DNA of 64,000 nucleotides from Papio anubis (lineage: Eukaryota; Chordata; Mammalia; Primates; Cercopithecidae). Below are positions 48,500-59,782 of the stretch, in pieces. Where the stretch lies: NCBI RefSeq assembly GCF_008728515.1, contig NC_044977.1, positions 186,609,987-186,673,986 of the forward strand. Reading direction: 5' to 3'. Positions within the stretch are counted from its first letter, which is position 1. Each line of letters begins with the position of its first letter. The translations under genes and the position numbers were made by a program. The notes under the pieces are model-generated. The model was not told the DNA's origin. It saw nothing but the letters and a program-made list of their open reading frames with translations, and made no database searches.

Positions 48500-48800
48500 A
48501 ATTAAGACAATGCAGGTGAGTTCTTCACATTTTCTCCTGTGCCTGAAGTGTGTACTTCCCATGTCTACCTTCTTCCTCAATAGATGTTAATATTCTACTT
48601 ATCATTTAAGAACCAGCCCAAATCTTTCTTCTTCATTAACTTTTTCCTAAGTGTTTTGTTTTTATTTCACACTCCTCTGCCCCTAAGTGTCTTTTATTGT
48701 GTTCGTTGCAATCTTCCATTAGACCATGAATAACTGTAAGTTAGAGTTGTATCATTTCCATGTTTGTGCCTTCACACAGTTCTTCACACATTGTTGGTTT
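48500..48800 (+). mobile_element. LINE-2 relic
   Basis: 'catttaagaaccagcccaaa', 'attaactttttcctaagtgt' and 'gtttgtgccttcacacagtt' give a diverged L2 3' pattern in sense orientation. Confidence 0.5.
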
Positions 48801-49674
48801 CTTGAATGGAAACACTTGTTCTTACTTCATCATGACATTCCTCCACCGCACCCTTCCCCTCCCCACATGATTCATTTCAGTTGAAAGATCCCAGAGTCAT
48901 TTCTTGTGTTGTTCTTTACCTATATGTTGTGGTTGGTTGCCACAGCAACCATAGCATGGTTGAAAAATCGCTCTTCTATTTAACTTCTCTCTTTTGAATT
49001 CAGAATGAGGAACTAACGGGTCAACTAGGATTGTTTGTCTTCTAGTCATACAAGTGTTTGCTTCATTGTGGAAATCCACTTACTGTTAACTCATTTCTTA
49101 TATTTTAAAACATGTTTCCTATTCTTCAGGAATCTAAATCTATTTTTATGTTTGTTTTCTTCTGGATTCCAAATAAATGGTTTTGAAATCATTATAACAT
49201 ATTCAGGTTTTATTTTCAGCAATAGTTTATTATGTTTAAAATTGTCCTATGTGTCTTAGGCATGTGTGTTGAAGGGTCTAGACACAGAGTTGCTGATCAG
49301 AGAGAGCTAACCAGACACACAACAGGTTAATGTTAATAGACATTTGTAGTGTGACAATGCCCTGAATTACCTTCACACACATATTAGAATGTAAAATATT
49401 CACTTTATTTCTAAAATGTTTGAGGCCTAATAGCTTTGAAACAGCTACGAAAAGTTTCTTTCATGACATTCTTAAAGAAATACTGTTGACAAGTTCAGTA
49501 ATAATAATTGACTTCTCATCCTCAAAAGTGTGCATCTTCAGTTTACCACTGATTGCAGGAATTAGCCTGTTTTAAATGATAGAGGCACATCACGCTTTTC
49601 ACTCGGGCTGGCTCCAGGGATGGCACAGGTTCAGCGCTACTATATAGAATGAAGATACAGTATCAGGTGAAATA

Positions 49675-49880
49675 TAAAGCAAGGACTTTGAAACAAGTAG
49701 ATCCTAATTCAAATTCCAGCTTTAGCACTGTCTAGTGGTATGACGTTGACAGTTACTTTACTTTTCTAGGCCTTGTTCATTCATCTATAAAATGGAGGTA
49801 AAAGCATTACAAACTTTATGTGTTTGGAATAAGGATCAGATGAGACAGTATATGTTAAGTGCATGTCTCAGTATGGTTTT
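49675..49880 (+). mobile_element. MIR SINE relic
   Basis: 'gatcctaattcaaattccag', 'cactgtctagtggtatgacg', 'catctataaaatggaggtaa' and 'atatgttaagtgcatgtctc' follow the MIR consensus. Confidence 0.75.
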
Positions 49881-50948
49881 TATAGCCTCAACTCTCTGCT
49901 GAGGAGAGGTTTTCATTCTTAGTTAAGAAGCTAATGAAAGACCATTATTCAGCTTTCTGGAAAACTGAATTTCAGCTCTCTACTGTGTTATCTAGAATAT
50001 CTCTGTCTCATTTTTTCCGTCTATAAAATTACAGTATATTTAGTCTGATCTGTCTAGTTCCCAGGGATTTGAGAACAGCTAAGCTAACAAATGAGGGGGA
50101 AATACCTTTGAACTTTTTAAATGGAAAGTACCACAAAAATAAAATAGTTCTATTGATACTGTAAACTCAATTCAAACCAAATCTGACAAAAACTTATAAG
50201 AATACAGACCTTTGAGACCTTATCCTTTGTGATAACCTAAGGATATTGATATCGTTCGCTGATGTGACAAGTGTCTAGAAGTATTGCTTATCTTACAGGA
50301 GAAGCTGCGTTGAAAAACTACGTTACCTGAGCTTATAGTAACTTCCTCTTGATGATCTTTTCCATGAAATGGAAGTTCAATGCTGTTCCTAAAATACACA
50401 TTTCCTGTGACAAAGCATTACAAAATGTGCCTCAGTGTAACTGTTATATTTCAAAATACATGCTCCGGGAATTGAAGAAAACCTTAATCATACAAACGTT
50501 CAAGATGAAATATGTGAATAAAAAAAATTGAAGTTACAAGCTAGTAGTAGACTCCCAGAAATTTAAAGATGGAAAAAGCCTTAGAGATAACATAATCTTT
50601 TTGTCATAGGTGACTTACTGATATTTAAAAGAAAAACAAAAGCTTTTCTGAAAGTAAATGTTCAACATATATTTTTGTCACAGATAGTGTATTGATTCTT
50701 TTTCTCAAAAATGGCAAAAAGTAACAATTTAGCCAAATAGACTGATCATTTGAAACAGGATTCTAGATACATTGAATTAGATAGTTGTTGAATGAGATAG
50801 TTCAATTTCTCAATTTTAAATGTCAACAGTTATATGAAAATGTGAATTAGGAGCAGAAATACATTCCTCGATCTTGATCAGGCCCATAAAGATATTTTAT
50901 TTTTAGTTCCTGAAATCTGTGATACTCAGTTATAAAAATGGGATAAAG

Positions 50949-51243
50949 ATGGAGGCTCATGCCTGAAATCCCAGCACTTTGGGAGGCCAAGGCGGGCGGA
51001 TCATGAGGTCAGGAGTCTGAGACCGGCCTGGACAGCATGGTGAAACCCCATCTCTACCAAAATTACAAAAATTAGCCACGCATGGTGGCATGCACCTCTA
51101 GTCCCAACTACTCAGGAGACAGAGGCAGGAGAATTGCTTGAACCCAGGAGGCAGAGGTTGCAATGAGCTGAGATCACGCCACTGCACTCCATCCTGGGTG
51201 ACAGAGTGATGAGACCCCATCTCAAAAAAAAAAAAAAAAAAAA
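50949..51243 (+). mobile_element. Alu SINE, sense, slightly 5'-truncated
   Basis: Starts at 'tggaggctcatgcctgaaat' and ends in a 21-base A run. ATGGGATAAAG before and AAGGGATACAG after are a likely target duplication. It is the nearest Alu to the exon at 51784. Confidence 0.92.
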
Positions 51244-51783
51244 AGGGATACAGTAAAAGAAAAATACAAAACAGTCTGGAAATATCTGATACAGGGAAAC
51301 AACAGGGCATTTAAAAATGCCAAAATCAGACATCTAAATTGGGGCCTAGATTATCAGACAGAATGACTAGATTCTCAAATTAATATAATCAGTGAAGAAA
51401 TATTACAAAAAGAAAAAGAATTGCTTTCTAAATAGCAGGTCTTGCAGTTGCTAAAGTTTCCTTAGTCATTATTTCAAAACTGTAACTTTGCTTTACTATC
51501 AACATAGGATGCCCAGAATTTGATCCTGAGACAGGAAGCCTGTGTTTTTGAAGTCACATCTTAGTTTAGAATTTTAATTTCTCATGATCAGAAAAGATAA
51601 TGAGATGTTTCATTTATTCTTCACAGAAATCTGGTCAAATACTTGACCAAAATAGTATTATAAAAACTGCAGCATGAATATTTAGGTGTTCTGTGCAAAA
51701 TTAGATGTGAGTGTGCATGTGTTTGTGTATTTTCTATGTATGTATCTAAAAAGTAAACTTTTTTTTTTTTTTACTTTTTCTAG

Positions 51784-51949
51784 GGCTGTTATAAAATACA
51801 GAATTTTAATAATGTAATACCCGAAGGTATGAACTTGAGTTTCCTCATTGCCTTTATTTCAAATAATGGAAATTACACATGTGTTGTTACATATCCAGAA
51901 AATGGACGTACGTTTCATCTCACCAGGACTCTGACTGTAAAGGTAGTAG
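51784..51949 (+). CDS. IL1RAP: IL1RAP exon: second half of Ig2
   Basis: Encodes residues 180-234 plus the first base of Gly235. It starts GCYKIQNFNN with Cys181, partner of Cys137, and has the sequon NLS (Asn196). NNGNYTCVV supplies Asn209 and Cys212, the second half of the Ig2 core pair. The exon ends in the last strand of Ig2 (TRTLTVKVV). Acceptor: T-rich tract then 'ctttttctag'; donor G|gtaagt, a perfect consensus. Residue 203 is Phe here; I recall Leu in human, a conservative change. Confidence 0.98.
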
Positions 51950-52189
51950 GTAAGTGTGATTAGTATCCAGTACACACAACAAGCATGTGATAATGTTGTT
52001 ATGGTTTTTAATAGTTTATTACACACTGGTATGTAAATTGTATAAGAAAAGAGATTCATGTTTTTTGTTTACAGCACTGTCTCAAACCTTCAACAATTCC
52101 ATGCACATCGTAAGCATTCAGTAATTATTGGTCAACTGAATGAATATGTGAATGAATGAATGAAGTAAAGGTAGTTTGGGGAGGGAAAG

Positions 52190-52330
52190 GAGCACCAGAC
52201 AGATCTGCGTTCAAATTCTGTCACTGCCACTTATTAGAAACATGACTTTGAACAAGGCCTGTGTCTTTATCTGTACTCTGGAACTAAAATTGATTGAGAA
52301 TATTTTTAAAAATATTCAGATTGTATTAAT
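52190..52330 (+). mobile_element. MIR SINE relic
   Basis: 'agatctgcgttcaaattctg' and 'tcactgccacttattagaaa' match the start of MIR. Only the 5' half is clear. Confidence 0.6.
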
Positions 52331-52531
52331 GCAGTTTCAGGCAAGCAGTGGAGAATCAGTGCAACACTTTTGTCAAAAGAGTATTTTATTTGGATTAAGT
52401 AAACTCTATTTTTCTATATACTGAAACTGCTGTAGCTACTGCTGAAGGTATTTGCTGGCAATAATGTTCAACCATTATTTTGCACTAAGAGAATAGGGGA
52501 TGAGAAACTAGGAAAGTGGAAAGGGCAATTC

Positions 52532-52533
<2 letters not shown>

Positions 52534-52562
<29 letters not shown>

Positions 52563-53369
52563 TTTATTTATTATTATTATACTTTAAGTTGTAGGGTGCA
52601 TGTGCATAACGTGCAGGCTTGTTACATATGTATACTTGTGCCATGTTGGTGTGCTGCACCCATCAACTCGTCATTTACATCAGGTATAACTCCCAATGCA
52701 ATCCCTCCCCCCTCCCCCCTCCCCATGATAGGCCCCGGTGTGTGATGTTCCCCTTCCTGAGTCCAAGTGATCTCATTGTTCAGTTCCCACCTATGAGTGA
52801 GAACATGCGGTGTTTGGTTTTCAGTTCTTGTGATAGTTTGCTAAGAATGATGGTTTCCAGCTGCATCCATGTCCCTACAAAGGACACAAACTCATCCTTT
52901 TTTATGGCTGCATAGTATTCCATGGTGTATATGTGCCACATTTTCTTAATCCAGTCTGTCACTGATGGACATTTGGGTTGATTCCAAGTCTTTGCTATTG
53001 TGAATAGTGCTGCAATAAACATACGTGTGCATGAAAAAATGCTCATCATCACTGGCCATCAGAGAAATGCAAATCAAAACCACAATGAGATACCATCTCA
53101 CACCAGTTAGAATGGCAATCATTAAAAAGTCAGGAAACAACAGGTGCTGGAGAGGATGTGGAGAAATAGGAACGCTTTTACACTGTTGGTGGGATTGTAA
53201 ACTAGTTCAACTATTATGGAAAACAGTATGGCGATTCCTCAAGGATCTAGAACTAGATGTACCATATGACCCAGCCATCCCATTACTGGGTATATACCCA
53301 AAGGATTATAAATTATGCTGCTATAAAGACACATGCACACGTATGTTTGTTGCAGCACTATTCACAATA
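52534..53369 (-). mobile_element. L1PA-type L1 insertion with internal inversion
   Basis: 52534-53032 is the antisense 3' end of a young primate L1, with 3' UTR and end of ORF2. 53033-53369 is L1 in sense orientation, encoding ORF2 C-terminal text such as PYDPAIPLLGIYPKDYK. The whole is flanked by an exact 15-bp target duplication, GAAAGGGCAATTCTT (52519-52533 and 53370-53384). The piece ending '...gtgcatg' at the inversion point recurs inverted at about 53333-53369. This is the expected product of twin priming. It is truncated and inactive. Confidence 0.95.
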
Positions 53370-54009
53370 GAAAGGGCAATTCTTAAGAGTTGACAAACTC
53401 CTAGCAAACCCAGAAATAGAGAAGTAGTGTCAGGATATATGGCTTTTGGGGATGACCCCTCAATACCACTGTGTCCACTATATTAAGAAAGATAGCATAT
53501 TTGGGTCTTATTTTGTCATACCCCATCTTTTAATAGATGAAAATATTAGGCTCATTGACAGGAAGTAACCTGTTTAGAGACACTTAGTGAATTACTTGAA
53601 GAAGTAAATCTAAATCCCGGGTCTCTGCTCAGAGCTTTTTCTACTGGTCTGACATGATGTAGTGTAAGTTAGCAACAAAAAGGCTTTCATGTAGTGCGAA
53701 TAGTATTCAAACAATATTGTGATCACTTCTCTTCTTTTTCTGCTTACTTTCTAAATAATGCTGAGTTGGGGATTAATTCATAAGAAAAAAACAGACTAAA
53801 TTTTAGAAGTCAAATGAATAATGCAATCTTGTATTCATCTTGGCAGTTGTTTCTAATATATGTACTTAAAAGTATGCATTTTGGGGGAGTTGGGAATAAG
53901 CATATTTGGTCACCCTGATTAATAGATTTAAAAATTCACAGCTGGATCTGGGCACTGGGGGTTTCTTTCTCAAATTTCAAGCAACACAAGTTTGTTGTTT
54001 TAAAGCTTC

Positions 54010-54215
54010 AAAGTATTGAGCATTTATTATATGCTAGTAGCGTATCCTTAATATATATTATTTCTCATATTGAAACTGTGATATGAGATTTAATTATCCT
54101 CATTTTAGAGTTATGAAAAATTAGCTTTTCAAAAATTAGGAAAAACCAAGTAACTTTGCTTTTGCATATTTATATGGTTAATATATGGCCAAATCAGGAT
54201 TAGAACTTGGTTATT
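54010..54215 (+). mobile_element. MIR SINE relic
   Basis: 'gagcatttattatatgctag', 'attatcctcattttagagtt' and 'ccaaatcaggattagaactt' follow MIR order. Part of another MIR tail may lie at 53550-53650. Confidence 0.65.
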
Positions 54216-54849
54216 AAATCTTTGGAGCTCATACTTTTGAAGACAACACTAACAACTCTATTCAATGTATTATTTTTTAAAATTTAGGAGTATTGACTAT
54301 TATAAAGAGCAGCAATCTCATAAACAAACATTCAACTGATAACTCATCATCAAGTAGGCTAATGTGCCGGCCTTCACATCATGATTGTGAATTCTCCATG
54401 TATTTACTCATTAATGTAATACTTATTTAACCAGGTTGCATACTAGACAGTTTGGGTAATGTTGTGAAGAAATACAGAGAGAAGAAACAACTGATTAAGG
54501 CATGAAAGCAATTAGGTATTATGTAACATAAGACATCTATCTCATGCAAGCTTTGGAAAGCTTTGTTAAGCAAACTGACCTGACGCATGGAGGGTATTTA
54601 GTATGTTTTATTTGTTTCTTTGTAAAGTGAAAACTATTTTTTTCTATGCTCAAAACACTTTTGTCACTAAAGGTGTGGCTTTTCCACACCAAGTAATTCT
54701 CACCTTTTCTGAGGACATTAACTGCATGTCGTACAGTTTAACTCAGTTTGACACCAGTTGTCCAGAGTTAGCACAGACCCCACAGGTGAAGGACTCCTTC
54801 CTAAAAGACTGCCCCACCCCCTACTTTAGATTCCAATCACAAGCAGTAG

Positions 54850-55510
54850 GTTCCAGGTTACCCACAATTCTCCCTGAGTTGGCTACAAACTGAAGATTCC
54901 TACTACTTCCTCCTCAGGTTCTGTGATTTGGTATAACTGCTCACAAAACTCAGGAAAACCTTTTACTTTCCCTTACTTGGTTATTATAGAAGATATTATA
55001 AAGGATTCAAATGAGCATCCAGATGAAGAGATACATAGGGTGAGGTCTGGAAGGGTCCTGGGTTCAGAGGTCTACCCTCCCAGCTTCTAGATGTCCTTAC
55101 CAACCCAGAAACTCTCCAAACCTGATTGTTTAGGGTTTTTATGGAGATTCTATCACACAGGCATTATTGAGTAAAAGGACTGGAAATTTCAGTCACACTC
55201 CCAAGCTTCCAGAAATGGGTGAGAGGCTGGAGATTGTGTTAATCATCTATGGTATTTCTGGCTACTAGCACTCATCCAGAAGCTATATAGGAACCCTAGC
55301 CACCAATCATTTCATTAGCATGTAAAATCCACCCATTACTCCAGAGATTCCAAAGGTCTCAGAAGCTCTTGTGTTAGGAATTTGGGACTAGAACAATGTT
55401 AAAACAAAAGATGCTCCTATTACCCCTATCACACAGGAAATCACAAGGGATTTAGGAGCCCATGTCAAGAACTGGGAGCAGACATCAAATCTGTATTTCC
55501 TTTATTTTAT
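54850..55510 (+). mobile_element. Possible ERV-L LTR relic (MLT2-like)
   Basis: 'cattagcatgtaaaatccac', 'cacacaggaaatcacaaggg' and 'tttaggagcccatgtcaaga' resemble the 3' part of old ERV-L LTRs. I am unsure of family and ends. No retroviral genes are visible nearby. Confidence 0.4.
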
Positions 55511-55688
55511 GCTTTGCTTGTTTTAAATGAATGAAGTGCAGTAATTGGGTATATCTTGGACTGTAGGCCTTCTCTAAAACAACCGACAGACTATGCCAGG
55601 AAGTTAGGCAAGGTTCAAAAAAGGGCAGATTTTTTAATAAGGCTACGTGATTTAACATCATCTCCCTTTTTTACTTCCTCTAACACAG

Positions 55689-55760
55689 GCTCTCCAAAAA
55701 ATGCAGTGCCCCCTGTGATCCATTCACCTAATGATCATGTGGTGTATGAGAAAGAACCAG
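55689..55760 (+). CDS. IL1RAP: IL1RAP exon: linker between Ig2 and Ig3
   Basis: A 72-base exon encoding the end of Gly235 through Pro258 and the first base of Gly259. The peptide starts GSPKNAVPPV and ends VYEKEP. It forms the hinge into the third Ig domain, which in the known receptor structures gives the ectodomain its bent shape. Acceptor 'aacacag', donor CCAG|gtaatt. There are no cysteines or sequons. Upstream the frame stays open into the intron, which means nothing. Its length is a multiple of three and it has the same phase at both ends, so skipping it would keep the frame. Confidence 0.97.
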
Positions 55761-58519
55761 GTAATTACAGCTCTGTCTCTGAATTTCACTTAGATTCTCT
55801 TAATTACAAGGAATAAAATGTCATTTAAGTTAATGCAAGAAAATAGACCACTGTTGTAAAGAAACACATGAATTGAAACTGAAATGTCAGAAACCAAGGC
55901 AGCTCTGGATATCAGTTACTTCACTGATGCCATGGGCAACTCAAGAATGTTTTGCCTCACCCTCGGTTATCTGCTCCCTTCTCCCTCTGCTAGCCATCTT
56001 CCTATACTGGTTAGTGATTTCTGTTTGATGCAAACTTTAGCTTGTACAGGGCTTTGGTTTACCAAGGCTGCAACATGAGCAGAAGATTTAGACATCCTTC
56101 AAGCTCCCACTCCATTATGAAAGGTCGGTGGTGGATCTTGAAGGCAAGACCGTGGATATAATAGGTAACAACTGATAAAACTAGTGGACCTTGATGCAGA
56201 ATACTATTGAATGCTTACTGTGGCTCTTTGGTTCTTCTTTTAGTTTTCATAATTTTTCGCTATAGACAAAAATCATTGATAACTGACCAAATAAGGGATA
56301 AGGTGTTGCTCTTTTGACTCAAAGTCTCCCACGGTTAAGTGAATAGGAAGCTATAGAAAATTTTTAACATTTTCTATGTTGTATTGTTGTATCACTTATA
56401 ATAAATTCAGTCCAAACCCAATGAGAAGTTTTAACCTAAATAACAACAAAGAGAATAGCTCTCCAAAAAGAAAAGGATTTATTCAGGAATGAATTGCAGA
56501 TACCAATCCAGGAATATGACTGCTATGGCATCCCATGCGGGGACCATAGTCATGCCCAGAAAATGTAGGAACATAACAGTTTTGAAAGGCAAAGTGAGGA
56601 AGGTTACATAAGTTGTTTAGAAATAATTATCCTTGGTTATAAGAATCAGTAACAGGGTAACATCAGTACAAGCTTGACTGGCAATTGGTGGTCAGACCTC
56701 CTCGCAGAAATATTGTTTGTGTAAGAATCATGCTGGCCTTTGTGCAAGATAGTGGTGTTCAGAGTCCTTGTACTAGTTTTTATAATAGGCATGTGTGCGT
56801 GAGGGCCCCTTTTATGTAACCTCCCAACTGTTTTTCGTTAGAGTGTGGCACAAGTGACTGCATTTTGACTCTGACAGCTTTCACAGAGGTATAAAAGAGC
56901 ATCTGTTTAAAATGTGCTAAAGATAATAGTCTGTTGTTAATGGGTGAAAACAACTGAGAGGATGCCATTCAATAAAAAAAAAAAAAAAAAAAAAAGTGGA
57001 AAAAGAGGTATGTAGTTGTTAATGGAAAGCTGACAAACACAGGAATTGTCAAAATGCATCCTCCACTTGAAACACCTCTTGTTTCAGGCAGTGCCTATTT
57101 TGTGGTCGGTAGGGAGTATGTAGGATATGTATCAGAGAATGAAAAAAATCAAAAAGTTTATGGAGTGGTGGGTGCAAGACACATACAGCCCCGATGAGTA
57201 TCTCTGGGCCCTATCTAAAGGATCTTTGAAGTCTTCAGCTCACTTTCCTTAAGCCATAAGTACAACCTGTCTGACATGCCTGCAGTTGCTAGGCTGCTCA
57301 AGTGGCAGTAACTTAAGGGTGATGTTTCTGAGGGTGCTCCCTACCCACACGGCAGTGGGGTCCTCATGTGCTCGCTGTGCATTTTTGCAGCTGGCGACTT
57401 GAACTGGATGATGCACAAGCACCATTTGTTTGCCAGTAAGTTAACACGGATGTGGAACATGGATGTGGACCTCTTTGCCATCCAGTATTTGGATGAACAC
57501 GGAGGCATAAAGCTTTATAGACCTTAAAACACTGATCATTATAAGCAATCTTAGGGTACATTTTGTGCATCCTTCTGATTATTTCTATTTGGTTCCTCTT
57601 GCCAATAAGCATCAGAAAAATTGTATGGAGTCCTCTTTGGGGTAGGGATGCTAAGTCTTCATGCAGAAGAGCTGCATGATTTCTGCAGAGCACAGTTGGG
57701 TAGAAAGGCTGTCACATTAAATGTTTATGTTTATCTAGAATTAACATGAGTAGGAGTAAAAGTAGCTGTGGCATCAAGGCAGGCAGCAAAGCATTCTGGA
57801 GCAGGGGGGCCGGGGTGGCTGGGGAAGAGGCTGATGCAAAAAAAAAAAAAGAAAAAAAAAAACCCAATTAAAAGAGTTCAGGACTTAACAAAATGAGATT
57901 TGACCTGTGCCAAAACTATTTTGAGAATTTTAAATATGACATTTTTCCTGGTATGAATAAATTTATAGCAACAAACAATAATAAAGATACAATTGATCTT
58001 GTATGTTGTATATGTTGGCATAGAAATTCGATTTTACTCTAAAAAAAAGATAATAATGATCAACATAGATGGAGAACAATGCCAAAAAAAATCAAGAGAA
58101 GTTTGAAATATGACTTGCTTTGTGAAGCACAGAGAACACGGCAAGAGGCTGAACTTCCTAGAATTAGCTATGGCTTATATAGTCATGTGAATACTCTTCC
58201 TGCTGCCAGGGTATACCCTAATTAATAACATAAATATATTTGTCTACCTATCAAACTATGCTGACAGAACGATTGTTGAATCCATGTTCCCTTTGTCTTT
58301 CTTAGTGACATATAGATACGGAAAACTGGAGGAAAAAAACTTAAGGACATTGCATTGGGAGGGTAGATAGAGTATGGCCACTCAGTCAGATAAGCCTAAG
58401 TTCAAATTAGGGTGGCGATATAATTCATCATCTAAACTAGCACACTTTCTGGGAGTAAACATAGCCACTACCTATTAATATAGGTAACCAGGAAAGCAGG
58501 CGTAAAACAGAACTGTTCT

Positions 58520-58760
58520 AGGCAAACTGGGATGTAAGGTCAGTCTAGGTCAAATCCTGGCCCTTCACTTAATGATTTAACCTAGGAATATCATTTAGCA
58601 TCCTTAAGCTTCAACTTTTACATTTGGAAAACATCGATTTTAAAAAATACCTCATAGGGCTTTCGTAAGATTAAATAAGACCATTAATAAATATAAATAT
58701 TTAGCACAATAACTTGTACAAAGTTCTTAGTAAGTACGTTGCTGCTGCTGCTGTTACTAC
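58520..58760 (+). mobile_element. MIR SINE relic, ending in a CTG-rich stretch
   Basis: 'gtctaggtcaaatcctggcc', 'tcatagggctttcgtaagat' and 'acttgtacaaagttcttagt' are MIR-like, followed by four CTG units at about 58740-58752. Confidence 0.6.
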
Positions 58761-59033
58761 TGTTTTCTGCCTAGGGATCTCCCTAACCTCATGTTCCATC
58801 TCAGAGGGATAGCATAGAGTTTTCTATTTTTAAGTTATCTTGAAATTTATTGAATGCACCCTGATAGCTGGAGCATTTCAAGGTGGGCCTCGTCAGCCAG
58901 ATCTCTCTTTCCTGGCCAAGGACTGAAGATATGGAGAACCTATCCTTAGTCACCCTTCTTGAGGAAAAGAACAAAGGAGAAGAGCAGTCTATGGAGGTCT
59001 AGGGCTAAAAAGGATATTGTCAGAGACTTTTTT

Positions 59034-59326
59034 TTTTTTTTTTGGAGATGGAGTCTCACCCTGTTGCCCAGGCTAGAGTGCAGTGGCACATTCTTGGCTC
59101 ACTGCAACCTCCACCTCCTGGGTTCAAGCAATTCTCCTACCTCGGCCTCCCGAGTAGCTGGGATTACAGGTGTGCGCCACCACGCCTGGCTAATTTTTAT
59201 ATTTTTAGTAGAGACAGGGTTTCACCATATTGGCCAGGCCGGTCTTGAATTCCTGACCTCAGGTGATCCGCCTGCCTTAACCTCCCAAAGTGCTGGAATT
59301 ACGGGTGTGAGCCACTATGCCTAGCC
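59034..59326 (-). mobile_element. Alu SINE, antisense
   Basis: Full-length reverse-complement Alu with an almost exact 16-bp target duplication, TTGTCAGAGACTTTTT (59018-59033) and TTGTCGGAGACTTTTT (59327-59342). AluS-level divergence. It lies 330 bases before an Ig3 exon. Confidence 0.94.
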
Positions 59327-59602
59327 TTGTCGGAGACTTTTTAAACAAATATCATCATTTTAGAATATATTTATATTAAAAACGGTCACTCTGGTAATTT
59401 TATACAAAGTTAATGGGCTTCTTTATTTGGTTTTGCTTGTTTGTTTTGGAATGAAGTATGGTACATTACCTTATGGGAGTCGACTAGAGAATTACTCATA
59501 AGCAGGGTTTCAGGTACACATAACTCGTAGCTTCTGATTAGTCAGAGAGTAGAACCAATATAGCCATGTGAAGGATAAACACTAATGGGTTACCTTCGTC
59601 TT

Positions 59603-59655
59603 TATTTTTCTTTTCTTTCTTTCTTTTTTTTTTTTTTTTTTTTTTTTTTCTTCAG
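59603..59655 (+). promoter_or_regulatory. IL1RAP: Polypyrimidine tract and 3' splice site with a 26-T run
   Basis: The acceptor of the next exon is preceded by CTTTT units and then 26 uninterrupted T (59624-59649), then CTTCAG. Such tracts bind U2AF65 and related factors, and T-runs of this length change length easily. Confidence 0.9.
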
Positions 59656-59782
59656 GAGAGGAGCTACTCATCCCCTGTACAGTCTATTTTAGTTTTCTGA
59701 TGGATTCTCGCAATGAGGTTTGGTGGACCATTGATGGAAAAAAACCTGATGACATCCCTATTGACGTCACCATTAATGAAAG
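59656..59782 (+). CDS. IL1RAP: IL1RAP exon: first half of Ig3
   Basis: Encodes the end of Gly259 to Glu300, with two bases of Ser301. EELLIPC carries Cys266, the first half of the Ig3 core pair, and NEVWWTIDG holds the Ig tryptophans. The exon ends TINE, so the NES sequon (Asn299) is completed by the next exon. Acceptor 'ttcttcag' behind a very long T-run; donor AAAG|gtatca, a weaker consensus. Residue 293 is Pro here, where I recall Thr in human. This is a proline on an exposed loop and may be lineage specific. Confidence 0.97.

Larger units (their letters stand above)
40699..51783 (+). other. IL1RAP: IL1RAP intron within the Ig2-coding region
   Basis: An 11-kb intron from gtaagg to 'ctttttctag'. 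Old L1, L2, MIR, two Alus, a mariner-like element and an unusual inverted repeat are listed separately. I recognise nothing in about 40700-41150, 46190-47930, 48800-49670 and 49890-50940. Confidence 0.95.
51950..55688 (+). other. IL1RAP: IL1RAP intron between Ig2 and the linker exon
   Basis: Begins gtaagt and ends 'ctaacacag'. It contains a twin-primed L1 insertion, MIR relics and an LTR-like stretch. Nothing is recognised in about 53650-54000 and 54220-54850. Confidence 0.95.
55761..59655 (+). other. IL1RAP: IL1RAP intron before the first Ig3 exon
   Basis: From gtaatt to 'ttcttcag'. The stretch 56440-57720 may contain old retroviral LTR-like sequence but I could not assign it; it includes A-runs at 56974-56995 and 57838-57860. 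The 109-codon antisense frame at 57364-57693 has no recognisable domain. Confidence 0.95.

Noticed and set aside
53025..53393. 122-codon frame resembling reverse transcriptase C-terminus
   Set aside because: It is the sense half of a truncated, inverted L1 ORF2 fragment and cannot make a functional protein.
57364..57693. 109-codon antisense frame
   Set aside because: No known domain and no splice or promoter context. It may be old repeat sequence, but I could not assign it and do not claim a gene.
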